A stretch of DNA of 64,000 nt from Clostridium swellfunianum (lineage in GTDB: Bacteria; Bacillota; Clostridia; Clostridiales; Clostridiaceae). Below are positions 25,345 through 34,445 of the stretch, in pieces. A program made the position numbers and the translations under genes. The notes under the pieces are model-generated. The model saw nothing but the letters and a program-made list of their open reading frames with translations. It did not search any database and was not told where the DNA came from. Numbering within the stretch: position 1 is the stretch's first letter; every line of letters begins with the position of its first letter. Location: the NCBI RefSeq assembly GCF_023656515.1, contig NZ_JAMOFV010000006.1, forward strand, positions 3,394,036-3,458,035. Direction: 5' to 3'.

Positions 25345-27306
25345 ATGAGTAGAAGCATAAGAAATATAGGAATACTTGCTCATGTGGATGCAGGAAAGAC
25401 TACTGTAACAGAGCAGATTTTATATAAAAGCGGTGTTATTAGAGCTTTAGGAAGTGTAGATAAAGGAACAGCTCATACTGACAGTCTCGAGATTGAGCAG
25501 CAGAGAGGAATTTCTGTAAAAGCGGCTGCAGCAAATTTTAGTTGGAAGGATGTAGAGGTTAATATAATTGATACTCCTGGTCATATAGATTTTTCCGCTG
25601 AGGTTGAGAGAGCGCTAAGTATTTTAGATGGAGCGGTAGTTGTAATTTCAGCAGTAGAAGGGGTGCAGCCTCAGACAGAGGTCTATTTTAAAGCACTTAA
25701 AGCTATGGATATTCCAGTAATTATTTTTATAAATAAGGTGGATAGAATCGGAGCAAATGTTAAGAGTGTTCTTGAAGATATACATAAAAGCCTTTCGAAA
25801 GATGCGGAAGCTGTTCAAATTCTTATAGGTGAAGGTGAAAACGAACCTAAAATAATTAATCTACTGGATAAAAAGAGAGAAGAACAAGTATTGAATGGAC
25901 TTATAGAAGCTGTGGCAGAGAAAGATGAGGAGCTTCTAGAAAAATATTTGGAAGGCGAAAACATAAGCATAGAAAGTCTATGGGATAAGCTGAAAAGTAT
26001 GACTAAAAGCTGTGATTTTTATCCAGTATTATATGGAGCTGCTATAAAGGGAGTAGGTATAGAGGGACTTTTGGAAGCTTTAATAGAATTTTTACCACCC
26101 CCTAAGGAAAATAAACAAGGCAATTTATCTGGGATTGTATTTAAAATCGAGCACAATAAAGCCTTTGGAAAGCTAGCTTATGTAAGACTTTACAGCGGTG
26201 AACTTAAGAGTAGAGATTCAATATATAATGCAACCAAGAATATAGAAGAAAAGATAACACAAGTTAAGATGTTCTCAGGGACAAAAGAAGTAGAAACGGG
26301 AAGAGCAGAAGCTGGTGATATAGCCAAAGTTTCAGGACTAAGCCGAGCAAGTATTGGGGATATTTTAGGAAATGCTGAGTTAGTTCCTAAGGTTCCTAAT
26401 ATTGCAGTGCCTCTGTTAACGTTGCAAATCAAGGCAAGACAAAAGCATGACTACATGAAGCTAGTTGAGGCTTTGGAAGAACTTCAAGAAGAAGATCCAC
26501 TTTTACACGTTCAAAGAATAAAGGAAAAGGAAGAAATTCATATTCAAATAATGGGAATGATTCAGCTTGAAATACTTGAAAGTATACTAAGAAGCAGATT
26601 TAATCTTGAAGTAAACTTTGGAAAGCCTTCGGTTATATATAAGGAAACACCTTCAAAAAGCGGTTATGGTTTTGCTGCTTATACAATGCCGAAACCTTGC
26701 TGGGCTATAGTAAGATTTTATATTGAACCCATGCCTAGAGGGACAGGTTTAATATATGAGTCAAGGGTGAGGACCGAGGATATAAAGGTCAGGTATCAAA
26801 GAGAAATAGAAAGACAGCTCCCTTTCACTCTTGAGCAGGGATTATATGGTTGGAATGTAATAGACTTAAAGGTAACCTTAGTTGAGGGTGAAGATCATGT
26901 TATGCATAGCAATCCAGGAGATTTTTATATAGCAACAGCCATGGGGATAATGGATGGACTACAAAGTCTTGGAACAACCCTTTTAGAGCCTCTTCTTAAG
27001 TTTAGGATAACTGTTCCTGAAGAAGTTGGTGGAAAGGTTTTGGGAGACTTAATAGCAATGAGGGCAACTTTTGACAGTCCTGTAATAATAAATGGAAGCT
27101 TTACAGTAGAAGGGGAGATGCCAGCAGCAACATCATTAGATTATCCTGTTCGCCTTGGAATTATATCCAGTGGAAAAGGAATTATAAGCTCACGATTCTC
27201 AGGCTACCAGCCAATTCCTCTTGAAATGGGAGCAATAAGAGAAAGAGTAGGAGTTAACCCTCTTGACAGGGCTAAATTTATATTGGCTATGAGGAACGCT
27301 TTGTAG
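25345..27306 (+). CDS. TetM/TetP-like ribosome-associated GTPase
   Basis: This 653-residue protein is of the EF-G/ribosomal-protection-protein family. G-domain motifs are AHVDAGKTT (12-20), DTPGH and NKVD, and the domain order continues as in Tet(M). The loop in domain IV that carries YSPVSTPADF in tetracycline-resistance proteins reads HVMHSNPGDF here, so it may not confer tetracycline resistance; a translation-related GTPase of unknown trigger is equally likely. The ATG has a GGGGGGA about ten bases upstream. Its 165-base leader with an attenuator is typical of antibiotic-induced ribosomal genes. It is isolated from any mobile element. Confidence 0.85.
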   Translation: MSRSIRNIGILAHVDAGKTTVTEQILYKSGVIRALGSVDKGTAHTDSLEIEQQRGISVKAAAANFSWKDVEVNIIDTPGHIDFSAEVERALSILDGAVVVISAVEGVQPQTEVYFKALKAMDIPVIIFINKVDRIGANVKSVLEDIHKSLSKDAEAVQILIGEGENEPKIINLLDKKREEQVLNGLIEAVAEKDEELLEKYLEGENISIESLWDKLKSMTKSCDFYPVLYGAAIKGVGIEGLLEALIEFLPPPKENKQGNLSGIVFKIEHNKAFGKLAYVRLYSGELKSRDSIYNATKNIEEKITQVKMFSGTKEVETGRAEAGDIAKVSGLSRASIGDILGNAELVPKVPNIAVPLLTLQIKARQKHDYMKLVEALEELQEEDPLLHVQRIKEKEEIHIQIMGMIQLEILESILRSRFNLEVNFGKPSVIYKETPSKSGYGFAAYTMPKPCWAIVRFYIEPMPRGTGLIYESRVRTEDIKVRYQREIERQLPFTLEQGLYGWNVIDLKVTLVEGEDHVMHSNPGDFYIATAMGIMDGLQSLGTTLLEPLLKFRITVPEEVGGKVLGDLIAMRATFDSPVIINGSFTVEGEMPAATSLDYPVRLGIISSGKGIISSRFSGYQPIPLEMGAIRERVGVNPLDRAKFILAMRNAL

Positions 27307-27449
27307 AATAAACAGTTAATAATGAATAATTAACAATTATGCTGAAGTGGAGAAGGTAAAGTAAGGGATATAGAAATGTGGCAATGAAGAAGGAAGAAAA
27401 CCCTAAATGTGGCTTCCTTCCTAAGCTTGTTAATTGCTGATTGTTTATT
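27307..27449. repeat. Imperfect terminal-inverted-repeat element
   Basis: The 143-base intergenic block begins AATAAACA (27307-27314) and ends TGTTTATT (27442-27449). A second inner pair is AATTAACAA (27328-27336) with TTGTTAATT (27427-27435). The middle has a GGAAG/CTTCC pairing. It looks like a small non-autonomous repeat or a degenerate structured 3' region of the GTPase gene. No target duplication is obvious. Confidence 0.4.
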
Positions 27450-27462
27450 AAAGGTGAAAACG

Positions 27463-28194
27463 TCACAGCACTTTCTCAAGAAATGCTTTTGTTCTTTCTT
27501 CTTTTGGGTTTGTAAAAATAGTCTCAGGTGTGTCTTGTTCAACTATTTTTCCTCCGTCCATGAAAATAACTCTATTTGCAACTTCTTTTGCAAAGCCCAT
27601 TTCGTGAGTTACAACAACCATTGTCATGCCTTCATTTGCAAGATCCTTCATTACGTTTAAAACCTCACCCACAAGCTCAGGATCAAGAGCAGAAGTAGGT
27701 TCATCAAACAGCATAAGGTCAGGGTTCATTGCAAGGGCTCTTGCTATAGCTACTCTTTGCTTTTGACCACCAGAAAGCTTTGAGGGATAATAATCCATTT
27801 TGTCTGAAAGTCCAACCTTTGTTAAGAGTTTTTTAGAACGTTCAAGCACTTCTTCCTTGTTTTCATTTTTTACTGTTAAAGGGGCAATCATAACATTGTC
27901 TAAAACAGTTTTATGGGGAAACAAGTTAAAGTTTTGAAATACCATACCCATTTTTAAAATTATATTTCTAAGGCCTTTTTTATTTTTATAATCCAGAAGT
28001 TCACCCTCAATTTTTATGCTTCCTGCATTAATTTCCTCAAGGTGGTTTAAACATCTTAGGAAGGTACTTTTGCCAGAGCCTGAAGGGCCTATAATAACTA
28101 AAACCTCACCTTTTTTTACATTTACATTTATATTTTCAAATACTACAAGATTATCAAATTTTTTAGTTACATTGATAGCTTCTATCATGTGCAT
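27463..28194 (-). CDS. Polar amino acid ABC transporter ATPase
   Basis: This 243-residue cytosolic ATPase is of the GlnQ/ArtP family. Walker [10 protein letters not shown], signature [15 protein letters not shown], Walker [15 protein letters not shown] and the switch His in [10 protein letters not shown] are all present, so it should be functional. The ATG at 28194 has AGGAGGG nine bases upstream. It lies 14 bp after the permease. Likely substrates are discussed under the binding protein. Confidence 0.93.
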   Translation of the reverse strand: MHMIEAINVTKKFDNLVVFENINVNVKKGEVLVIIGPSGSGKSTFLRCLNHLEEINAGSIKIEGELLDYKNKKGLRNIILKMGMVFQNFNLFPHKTVLDNVMIAPLTVKNENKEEVLERSKKLLTKVGLSDKMDYYPSKLSGGQKQRVAIARALAMNPDLMLFDEPTSALDPELVGEVLNVMKDLANEGMTMVVVTHEMGFAKEVANRVIFMDGGKIVEQDTPETIFTNPKEERTKAFLEKVL

Positions 28195-28208
28195 TTTTGA
28201 CGTCCCTC

Positions 28209-28859
28209 CTAAGCGTAAACTGATAGTTTCTTTTCAAGAAAAGAAAAAGCACTTGTAAAAATTGTTGTCATCAAAAGGTATAAGAATGCTGCGGCCAAAA
28301 GCATTTCAGTATATTTGAAGGTTGTAGAAGCAATTTGATTTGCGCTTCTCATAAGCTCGGACATAGCTATTGCAGACACAAGAGAAGTATCTTTAAGCAT
28401 GGTTATAAATTCATTTCCCACAGAAGGAATAATATTTCTAAGGGTTTGAGGTAATATTATCTTTGTCATAGTCTGAAAATAAGTAAAACCAAGTGCCTTT
28501 GAAGCTTCGAACTGTCCCTTATCTACAGAAATAATTCCTCCGCGAATTATTTCTCCCATATAAGCACCGCAGTTTAGACTTAGACCGAGCACTGCGGCTG
28601 TAAAGGGAGTTAGAGTAATCCCCATCATCGGGAGAGCGTTATAAAAGAAAAATAACTGCAGCAGCATAGGAGTTCCTCTAAATATCCATGTGTACAAGGT
28701 AGAAAATGAAGATATAAATATATTGTTTGTTATCTTAAAGAGTGCCATTATTATTCCGAGCAGTGTTCCTAATATTAATGTTATGACTGTAAGTTTGATT
28801 GTCATGATGCTGCCTTCTAGCAAATAAGGCATTGAATTTAATACAAAATTCATATCCAA
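28209..28859 (-). CDS. Polar amino acid ABC transporter permease
   Basis: The 216-residue membrane subunit is of the HisMQ/GlnP type, with about five helices. The EAA-loop segment [26 protein letters not shown] spans positions near 125-150 (pieces EASKALGFT and KIILPQTLR). The start is a TTG at 28859 with GGGGG nine bases ahead; ATG 28853 is the alternative. A hairpin lies between it and the binding-protein gene, which usually lowers expression of the membrane part. Confidence 0.9.
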   Translation of the reverse strand: MDMNFVLNSMPYLLEGSIMTIKLTVITLILGTLLGIIMALFKITNNIFISSFSTLYTWIFRGTPMLLQLFFFYNALPMMGITLTPFTAAVLGLSLNCGAYMGEIIRGGIISVDKGQFEASKALGFTYFQTMTKIILPQTLRNIIPSVGNEFITMLKDTSLVSAIAMSELMRSANQIASTTFKYTEMLLAAAFLYLLMTTIFTSAFSFLEKKLSVYA

Positions 28860-28881
28860 GTTTGTTATCCCCCTTTTATGC

Positions 28882-28913
28882 TATATCCTTGTATAATTTC
28901 ATACAAGGATATA
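28882..28913 (-). other. Intercistronic hairpin
   Basis: A 13-bp perfect stem (28882-28894 with 28901-28913) lies between the binding-protein and permease genes. No T-run follows, so it probably stabilises the upstream mRNA, giving more binding protein than permease. Confidence 0.6.
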
Positions 28914-28923
28914 TTAATGTAAG

Positions 28924-29778
28924 TTATTTCTTATATATATCTGTCTTAAACCACTTTAAAGATATCTTTGAAAGGGTTCCATCAGCTTTTAAGTCGTCAA
29001 TTGCCTTTTGCACTACATCTGTTAAGTCTTTATCTTCTTTTCTAAATCCAATTCCAAAAGGCTCATCGTTTAACTTACCGGCAACTAAATATTTACTAGC
29101 ATCTAGTCCAACATAATATCTTCCAACTTGGTCATCTGCTACTACTGCTTCAATTCTTCCGGAGGTTAAATCCAGAAGGGCTTGAGGTATTTTATCATAT
29201 TTCTTTATCTCTTTTGTGCCGCTTATTACTGACACAGCATTATCACCGGTTGAGCCTAGTTGAACTCCTACTATCTTTCCTTTTAAATCATCAGAGGTTT
29301 TAATAGAGGTATTATCCTTCTTAGTAATTATAATTGGGCCGCCCATAATATATGGTTCGCTAAAGCCTATCTCAAGCTTTCTCTTATCAGTAATGCTTAA
29401 AGATGATAATATAGCATCAAACTTCTTTGCTGATAGCGAAGGTAAAATTCCATCCCAAACAGTAGGTACCCATTCTGATTTTATTCCTAGCTTTTTAGCA
29501 ATAGCATTACCAAAATCAATGTCAAAACCAACCAAGGTATTTTTTTCATCTCTGTACTCCATTGGAGGATAGGCATCATCTACGCCAAAGGATATTTTTC
29601 CAGCTGTCTTAGTTTTTTCGGGAAGTGCTGAGGCTAGAGTATCATTTTTCTTTACTGAAGCAATAACATCCTCTGCTGCGACCTTAGTGTTTACAGTAGT
29701 AGTTGTCTTTTGGTCACAACCTGTCATTACAGAAGCAGCAACTATAGCAGTAAGAGTTAATAATAAGATTTTTTTCAT
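28924..29778 (-). CDS. Extracellular amino acid binding lipoprotein
   Basis: This 284-residue solute-binding protein (SBP_bac_3) carries a lipoprotein signal, hydrophobic start then VMTGCDQK with the lipidated Cys near residue 21. The ligand-binding fold shows GFDIDFGNAIAKKLG, FDAILSSLSITDKR and GVQLGSTGDN. It delivers a polar amino acid to the two subunits encoded downstream. GTG 29787 is possible, but ATG 29778 has GGGTG at a better distance. The ArgR-like operator at its promoter and the adjacent argGH genes make arginine the likely ligand; this is inference. Confidence 0.92.
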   Translation of the reverse strand: MKKILLLTLTAIVAASVMTGCDQKTTTTVNTKVAAEDVIASVKKNDTLASALPEKTKTAGKISFGVDDAYPPMEYRDEKNTLVGFDIDFGNAIAKKLGIKSEWVPTVWDGILPSLSAKKFDAILSSLSITDKRKLEIGFSEPYIMGGPIIITKKDNTSIKTSDDLKGKIVGVQLGSTGDNAVSVISGTKEIKKYDKIPQALLDLTSGRIEAVVADDQVGRYYVGLDASKYLVAGKLNDEPFGIGFRKEDKDLTDVVQKAIDDLKADGTLSKISLKWFKTDIYKK

Positions 29779-29796
29779 GTTTAACACCCTTTCAAT

Positions 29797-29852
29797 TGTA
29801 TAATTATTTATAAATTAATTATAATTATACATAAAATATTTCGGTCGTGCAA
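29797..29852 (-). promoter_or_regulatory. Promoter and ArgR-like operator of the amino acid transporter
   Basis: On the minus strand TTGCAC (29847-29852) and TATAAT (29824-29829) are 17 bases apart. Overlapping the -10 and start region is a perfect inverted repeat, TGTATAATTAT (29797-29807) with ATAATTATACA (29821-29831). Each half resembles an ARG box half-site. ArgR repression by arginine is the likely reading. Confidence 0.6.
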
Positions 29853-29907
29853 TAGGTTACATTAAGAAAATTTCATGTTTTTTGTGGAATAAAAAAGTAA
29901 AAGGGGA

Positions 29908-29936
29908 TTGAATATATATAAGTGTTAATGTATAAT
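29908..29936 (+). promoter_or_regulatory. Sigma-A promoter of argG-argH
   Basis: TTGAAT (29908-29913) and TATAAT (29931-29936) are exactly 17 bases apart, giving an mRNA leader of about 240 bases before argG. The leader holds near-palindromic AT-rich stretches just before argG (about 30117-30155, including GTGTATATATATGCAC) that could be further ArgR sites. I see no T-box or known riboswitch in it. Confidence 0.7.
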
Positions 29937-30186
29937 AATAAACATACTCGGTAATAAAAAATAATATGCATAGGTAAATCACTGATATTAAAGGGCTATG
30001 GTGAGGTGTACCAATATTTATTAAATAAGAAGAAATTTTATGTGTATAAAAATGCAATAAAAAGCCTTATGTTAAAGTATGGGTATCATACAAGCTTCAA
30101 TCATGTTAATAAATTCACATATATATATTCATATTTTAATAGTGTATATATATGCACAATAATAATTAAAAGGAGAGATTACTATT

Positions 30187-31389
30187 ATGAAGGAAAAAAT
30201 TGTTTTAGCATACTCTGGAGGTTTAGATACGTCTATCATAGTACCATGGTTAAAGGAAAATTATGATTTTGAAGTTATTGCTGCTTGTATGGATGTTGGA
30301 CAGGGAGATGATATGAAGGAAATAGAAGCTAAGGCTATAAACTCAGGGGCAGCTAAGGTGTATATAGCTGATTTAAAAGAAGAGTTTGTAACGGAGTATC
30401 TTTTTAAGGCTATCAAAGCTGAGGTTTTATATGAAGGTAAATATCTTCTGGGTACTTCTTTGGCGAGACCATCAATGGCTAAAAAGCTTGTGGAAATAGC
30501 TCATATGGAAGGAGCAAAATATATTTGCCACGGATGTACAGGAAAAGGAAATGACCAAGTAAGATTTGAGGTTGGTATAGCTTCCTTTGATCCGGAAATT
30601 AAGATAATTGCGCCTTGGAGAATTTGGGATATAAAGTCAAGGGAGGAAGCCATTGATTATGCCGAGGCTAGAAATATAAAGCTTACTGTAAGTAAAGAAA
30701 AGATATACTCAAGAGATAAAAACTTATGGCACCTAAGCCATGAGGGGGGAGATTTGGAGCATCTTTCAAATGAACATAAGAGAAACATGTACCAGATGGT
30801 AACTCCTCCAGAACTTGCAAAGGATGAGCCTTCCTATGTTGAAATATATTTTGAGAAAGGTGTTCCAGTAAAATTAAATGGACAGAAAATTTCTCCTGTT
30901 AAATTAATTGAAACTTTGAATGAAATAGGTGGAGAAAACGGAATAGGAGTTATCGATATTTTAGAAAACCGTCTTGTTGGAATGAAATCAAGAGGGGTAT
31001 ATGAAACTCCTGCAGGAACTGTATTATATGCAGCACACAGAGAACTTGAATATGCTACTGTTGAAAAGGAAACCCTACACTATAAGCGTTTGCTAGCAGA
31101 AAAATATGGAGAGCTTATATATAACGGCTTATGGTTTACAACGTTGAGAGAAGCCATGGATGCCTTTATTGAAATTACCCAGAAGAATGTGACTGGTTCT
31201 GTTAAGTTAAAGCTTTATAAGGGAAATATTATGGTTGCAGGAGTTGAAAGCGCCTATGCATTATATGATGAAGGTATATCCTCCTTTGGTACCAGTGAAT
31301 TATACAATCAAAAGGATTCTGCAGGCTTTATTAATCTGTTTGCTCTTCCGTATAAGATTCAGGCAATGGTTGATAAGAAAAATAGATAA
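30187..31389 (+). CDS. argG: Argininosuccinate synthase ArgG
   Basis: This 400-residue cytosolic enzyme joins citrulline and aspartate with ATP to form argininosuccinate. The N-terminal PP-loop [24 protein letters not shown] and SPVKL/PAGTVL segments are as in the family, and the length is normal. AAAGGAG stands before the ATG. argH follows after 15 bp, so the two form an operon. No other arg biosynthetic genes are in the window. The divergent amino acid transporter suggests a shared arginine regulon. Confidence 0.96.
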   Translation: MKEKIVLAYSGGLDTSIIVPWLKENYDFEVIAACMDVGQGDDMKEIEAKAINSGAAKVYIADLKEEFVTEYLFKAIKAEVLYEGKYLLGTSLARPSMAKKLVEIAHMEGAKYICHGCTGKGNDQVRFEVGIASFDPEIKIIAPWRIWDIKSREEAIDYAEARNIKLTVSKEKIYSRDKNLWHLSHEGGDLEHLSNEHKRNMYQMVTPPELAKDEPSYVEIYFEKGVPVKLNGQKISPVKLIETLNEIGGENGIGVIDILENRLVGMKSRGVYETPAGTVLYAAHRELEYATVEKETLHYKRLLAEKYGELIYNGLWFTTLREAMDAFIEITQKNVTGSVKLKLYKGNIMVAGVESAYALYDEGISSFGTSELYNQKDSAGFINLFALPYKIQAMVDKKNR

Positions 31390-31404
31390 AGGCGGTTTTT
31401 ACAG

Positions 31405-32724
31405 ATGAAGCTATGGGGCGGAAGGTTTAAAGAAGATGAAAGTAAGCTTATGGAGGACTTTAACAGTTCGCTAAATTTTGATAAAAGGTTATATAAGGAA
31501 GATATTATTGGCAGCAAGGCACATGTAAAGATGCTTGCAAAGTGTGACATTGTTACTTTTGCAGAAAGTGAGCTTATTCTTGCTGGCTTAGATATCATTC
31601 TGACAAAGATAGAACAAGGAAAGCTTGAAATCAATGGTGACTATGAGGATATACACAGCTTTGTGGAAACTAACCTTATTTTAGAAATTGGTGATGTTGG
31701 AAAAAAGCTTCATACAGCAAGAAGCAGGAATGATCAGGTAGCGGTGGATATGAAGCTTTATACAAAGTCTAAAGCTATCGAGATAATAGACTATATAGAT
31801 GAGCTGCAGGGAGTGATATCGAGGCTTGCTGAAGAAAACAATGTGCTTATGCCAGGCTATACGCATCTTCAGCGGGCACAGGTAGTTACCTTTAAGTATC
31901 ATATTATGGCTTATCACAGCATGCTTGGAAGGGATAAGAAGAGGATTATTAATGCGGTAGACTTGCTAGATGAAAGTCCTCTTGGTTGCTGTGCACTTGC
32001 AGGTACCACATATAATACAGATAGAGACTTTACAGCTAAAGAGCTTGGCTTTAAGAAGCCTGTAGATAATTTTTTGGATGGGGTAAGTGACAGGGACTAC
32101 TTAATAGAACTCTCCTCCTGTTTTTCACTTATAATGATGCATTTAAGCAGGTTAAGTGAAGAACTAATATTATGGAGCAGTAAGGAATTCGATTTTATAA
32201 CAATAGGTGATGAGTTTTCTACAGGCAGCAGCATCATGCCGCAAAAGAAAAATCCTGATGCTGCGGAGCTTATAAGAGGGAAGTCTGGAAGGGTATATGG
32301 CTCTCTCATAGGATTACTTACAACAATGAAGGGTTTACCTTTAGCTTATAATAAGGATATGCAGGAGGATAAGGAACAGTTTTTTGATGCGCTTGATACT
32401 GTAATGAGCTGCATAAAGGTTATGTCTGGAATGCTTTCTACCTTAAAGATTAAAGCTGAAAACATGAAGAATGCAGTAAAAAAAGGATTTTTAAATGCTA
32501 CAGAGGTTGCTGATTATCTTGTTAGTAAGGGCCAAGCTTTTAGAGATGCTCATGGAGTAGTAGGTTCAATAGTTTTATACTGTGAGGAAAATAATACTGT
32601 AATTGAGGATTTAACTCTAGATCAACTGAACATGTTCAGTCCTTTATTTAGGGCGGATGTGTATTCTTTTATAAATTATAAGAATACTCTTCAGCGTGGG
32701 ATAAAGAAGGAAATCAGTGATTAA
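31405..32724 (+). CDS. argH: Argininosuccinate lyase ArgH
   Basis: This 439-residue lyase cleaves argininosuccinate to arginine and fumarate, the last step of arginine synthesis. The fumarase/aspartase-superfamily signature GSSIMPQKKNPDAAELIRGK is intact, and the N-terminal MKLWGGRF and HTARSRNDQVAVD are family marks. It starts 15 bp after argG; the SD is weak, so it may be coupled to argG translation. The C-terminus is complete and a terminator follows. Confidence 0.96.
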   Translation: MKLWGGRFKEDESKLMEDFNSSLNFDKRLYKEDIIGSKAHVKMLAKCDIVTFAESELILAGLDIILTKIEQGKLEINGDYEDIHSFVETNLILEIGDVGKKLHTARSRNDQVAVDMKLYTKSKAIEIIDYIDELQGVISRLAEENNVLMPGYTHLQRAQVVTFKYHIMAYHSMLGRDKKRIINAVDLLDESPLGCCALAGTTYNTDRDFTAKELGFKKPVDNFLDGVSDRDYLIELSSCFSLIMMHLSRLSEELILWSSKEFDFITIGDEFSTGSSIMPQKKNPDAAELIRGKSGRVYGSLIGLLTTMKGLPLAYNKDMQEDKEQFFDALDTVMSCIKVMSGMLSTLKIKAENMKNAVKKGFLNATEVADYLVSKGQAFRDAHGVVGSIVLYCEENNTVIEDLTLDQLNMFSPLFRADVYSFINYKNTLQRGIKKEISD

Positions 32725-32738
32725 CAATTATAGGAAGT

Positions 32739-32773
32739 AATAGCTGTTTTGATTTTCAAAACAGCTATTATTT
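32739..32773 (+). terminator. Terminator after argH
   Basis: AATAGCTGTTTTGA (32739-32752) pairs with TCAAAACAGCTATT (32756-32769); the following T-run is weak (ATTTCG). Confidence 0.65.
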
Positions 32774-32781
32774 CGAAAAGG

Positions 32782-32855
32782 AGAAGCAAATTAATTATTC
32801 TATTCTTCGCTAACAAAGTCTGCCAGAGTCAAGGATGTTAGCGATTCTTGCTTCT
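32782..32855 (-). repeat. Two nested inverted repeats at the end of the MazG-like gene
   Basis: An outer pair AGAAGCAA (32782-32789) / TTGCTTCT (32848-32855) and an inner pair TCGCTAAC (32807-32814) / GTTAGCGA (32837-32844) fold the 3' end of the MazG-like mRNA, including its stop codon. CCTTTTCG follows on the minus strand. It may act as a terminator or a stabilising 3' structure. Confidence 0.45.
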
Positions 32856-33158
32856 CTCAACATCCCAACCTTCTGGATATCTCTTTTTTAACTTTTCTAT
32901 ATTCATTTCTGCTATTTTCTCTAAATCATATCCTATAAGCTCAGCAGTGCAAGCTAGATACCAAAGCACATCTCCTAGTTCTTCAGCTACTTTGTCTTTA
33001 TCTAACTGGTGATGATGAAATACTACTTTCTTAAGGTAGTCAGTAACCTCTCCAGCCTCTCCAGAAATGCCCATAGCTCCCCAACAGAGGCTTTCATTGT
33101 TTAATTCTAGTGAACCAGCTGTTCTTTTCATATTTTCTGTATATTCTTTAAAGTTCAT
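32838..33158 (-). CDS. MazG-like NTP pyrophosphohydrolase
   Basis: This is a short (106 residue), all-alpha nucleotide pyrophosphatase of the MazG-like superfamily, which hydrolyses NTPs or dNTPs to monophosphate and pyrophosphate. The metal-binding motifs are GEAGEVTDYLKK and EELGDVLWYL, with the paired acidic residues in place. ATG 33158 has GGAGG five bases ahead; the longer TTG frame at 33170 contains the SD itself. It is alone on the minus strand. House-cleaning of non-canonical nucleotides is the usual role. Confidence 0.87.
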   Translation of the reverse strand: MNFKEYTENMKRTAGSLELNNESLCWGAMGISGEAGEVTDYLKKVVFHHHQLDKDKVAEELGDVLWYLACTAELIGYDLEKIAEMNIEKLKKRYPEGWDVERSKNR

Positions 33159-33272
33159 AGGTACCTCCAAACTAAAACTTTGATTATAGGAATAATTCTA
33201 TAATAATACTTAGGTTTTGCCAATAAAATAATAGGGCATAATCTGAAATAAACTCTGTATTTGTATATGCTT

Positions 33273-34310
33273 TTATAATTTTGTAATCTGGTCTTTCTTA
33301 GCTACTTTTGATATAACTTTTTTATTTATTTCCATTATAAGATCTTTGACTTTATGGGTATTTGGAGCATCTGGAAGAATTGTGTTTTCAGCAGCATGTT
33401 TAAATTCAACATCAAATTCATCCACAAGGCTGAAAATTTCTTCATAGCTATACTTGCCATTTCTTATATCTAGAAGAAGAGGCAGTTCTTTTTCTCTGTA
33501 GGTATGAACACCTTTGCCTGATAGTATTTCTGTGCCCATGATTAAAAGCCTGATTAGATGCATGGCATGCTTATTTAAGTGAAGTTCATCCTTCTTGCTG
33601 TTTCTATGGTTAAGTTTATCATAGTCTCTTATAACGTTGTTCATTTCAGAGTAGATATTTTTAAAATCTCTTAAAGGGTAATGTTTTAGGTTAACATCCA
33701 TAAATATTTCTTCGTCAAAGTTTTCTTTCTCTGAAGCATCCAAATAAAGCTTAAGAACACCTTCGGTTAGCTCTTTAAATCTGTCAGGAAGAGTTAAAAG
33801 CTGCTTTTCTATGCTGCTTAGTATATGGTGCTCTTTTTCCTTTTGAGGATAGCTGTCCCTGGCTAAGGCATTTTGAAGCCGTCTAAGCTGAGCAATGGCA
33901 TAACCACCAAAGCTAGCTGCAGCTCTTTTAGATAAAAATAAATCCACGTTATCTCTTAATAAATGTCCCTCTTCAGTGCAAATAAAAAGCTGCTCTGGCT
34001 GTGTTCCTAAAATTTCTATTGTGTTTGGGTTGCAATTTAAAAGAAGATTAGTAATTTGCTTTAAGAAATAAACAACCGTATCTGTAGTTCTATCTTCAAA
34101 TGGCTTATCGTTATAGTCCATCGTTAGTATTTCGTCAGCAGAGTTTACAGCTATGCCTCTTATATCAAGGTCGCTTGCTGGCGTAGCTGTACCATAAGCA
34201 TGCGATCCGCCTACTGTTAGAAGAATTATGTTATCGCCTAAGTTTTTGTGAGAATATAAAAAGTTATATTCTTTACTTTTTAACTTCTTAAAAATTTGTT
34301 CAGGTTTCAT
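33273..34310 (-). CDS. Nucleotidyltransferase (YcgL/COG3541-like)
   Basis: This 345-residue protein carries a minimal nucleotidyltransferase fold near the N-terminus: GGSHAYGTATPASDLDIRGI, where GS and the D-x-D pair form the active site. The rest is helical and matches the predicted nucleotidyltransferase family seen in phage and bacterial genomes. The substrate is unknown; related proteins modify RNA or protein. Two ATGs lie together; 34310 is preferred because GAGGTG is five bases upstream. It is monocistronic. Confidence 0.8.
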   Translation of the reverse strand: MKPEQIFKKLKSKEYNFLYSHKNLGDNIILLTVGGSHAYGTATPASDLDIRGIAVNSADEILTMDYNDKPFEDRTTDTVVYFLKQITNLLLNCNPNTIEILGTQPEQLFICTEEGHLLRDNVDLFLSKRAAASFGGYAIAQLRRLQNALARDSYPQKEKEHHILSSIEKQLLTLPDRFKELTEGVLKLYLDASEKENFDEEIFMDVNLKHYPLRDFKNIYSEMNNVIRDYDKLNHRNSKKDELHLNKHAMHLIRLLIMGTEILSGKGVHTYREKELPLLLDIRNGKYSYEEIFSLVDEFDVEFKHAAENTILPDAPNTHKVKDLIMEINKKVISKVAKKDQITKL

Positions 34311-34394
34311 CATTGCACCTCAATAAGAATTTTTATGTGTTTAAAGATCTATTGGTTCATATACTATTTTATCATATATAATCCAATTAATAAT

Positions 34395-34443
34395 AAAAGG
34401 TTGTATTCATAGCTCTATTTCAAAGCTATGAATGCAACCTTTT
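34395..34443. terminator. Terminator of the dipeptide epimerase gene
   Basis: A 20-bp stem with one mismatch (34395-34414 with 34424-34443) carries AAAA/TTTT at the ends. It lies just past the epimerase stop on the minus strand. Confidence 0.85.
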
Positions 34444-34445
34444 AG

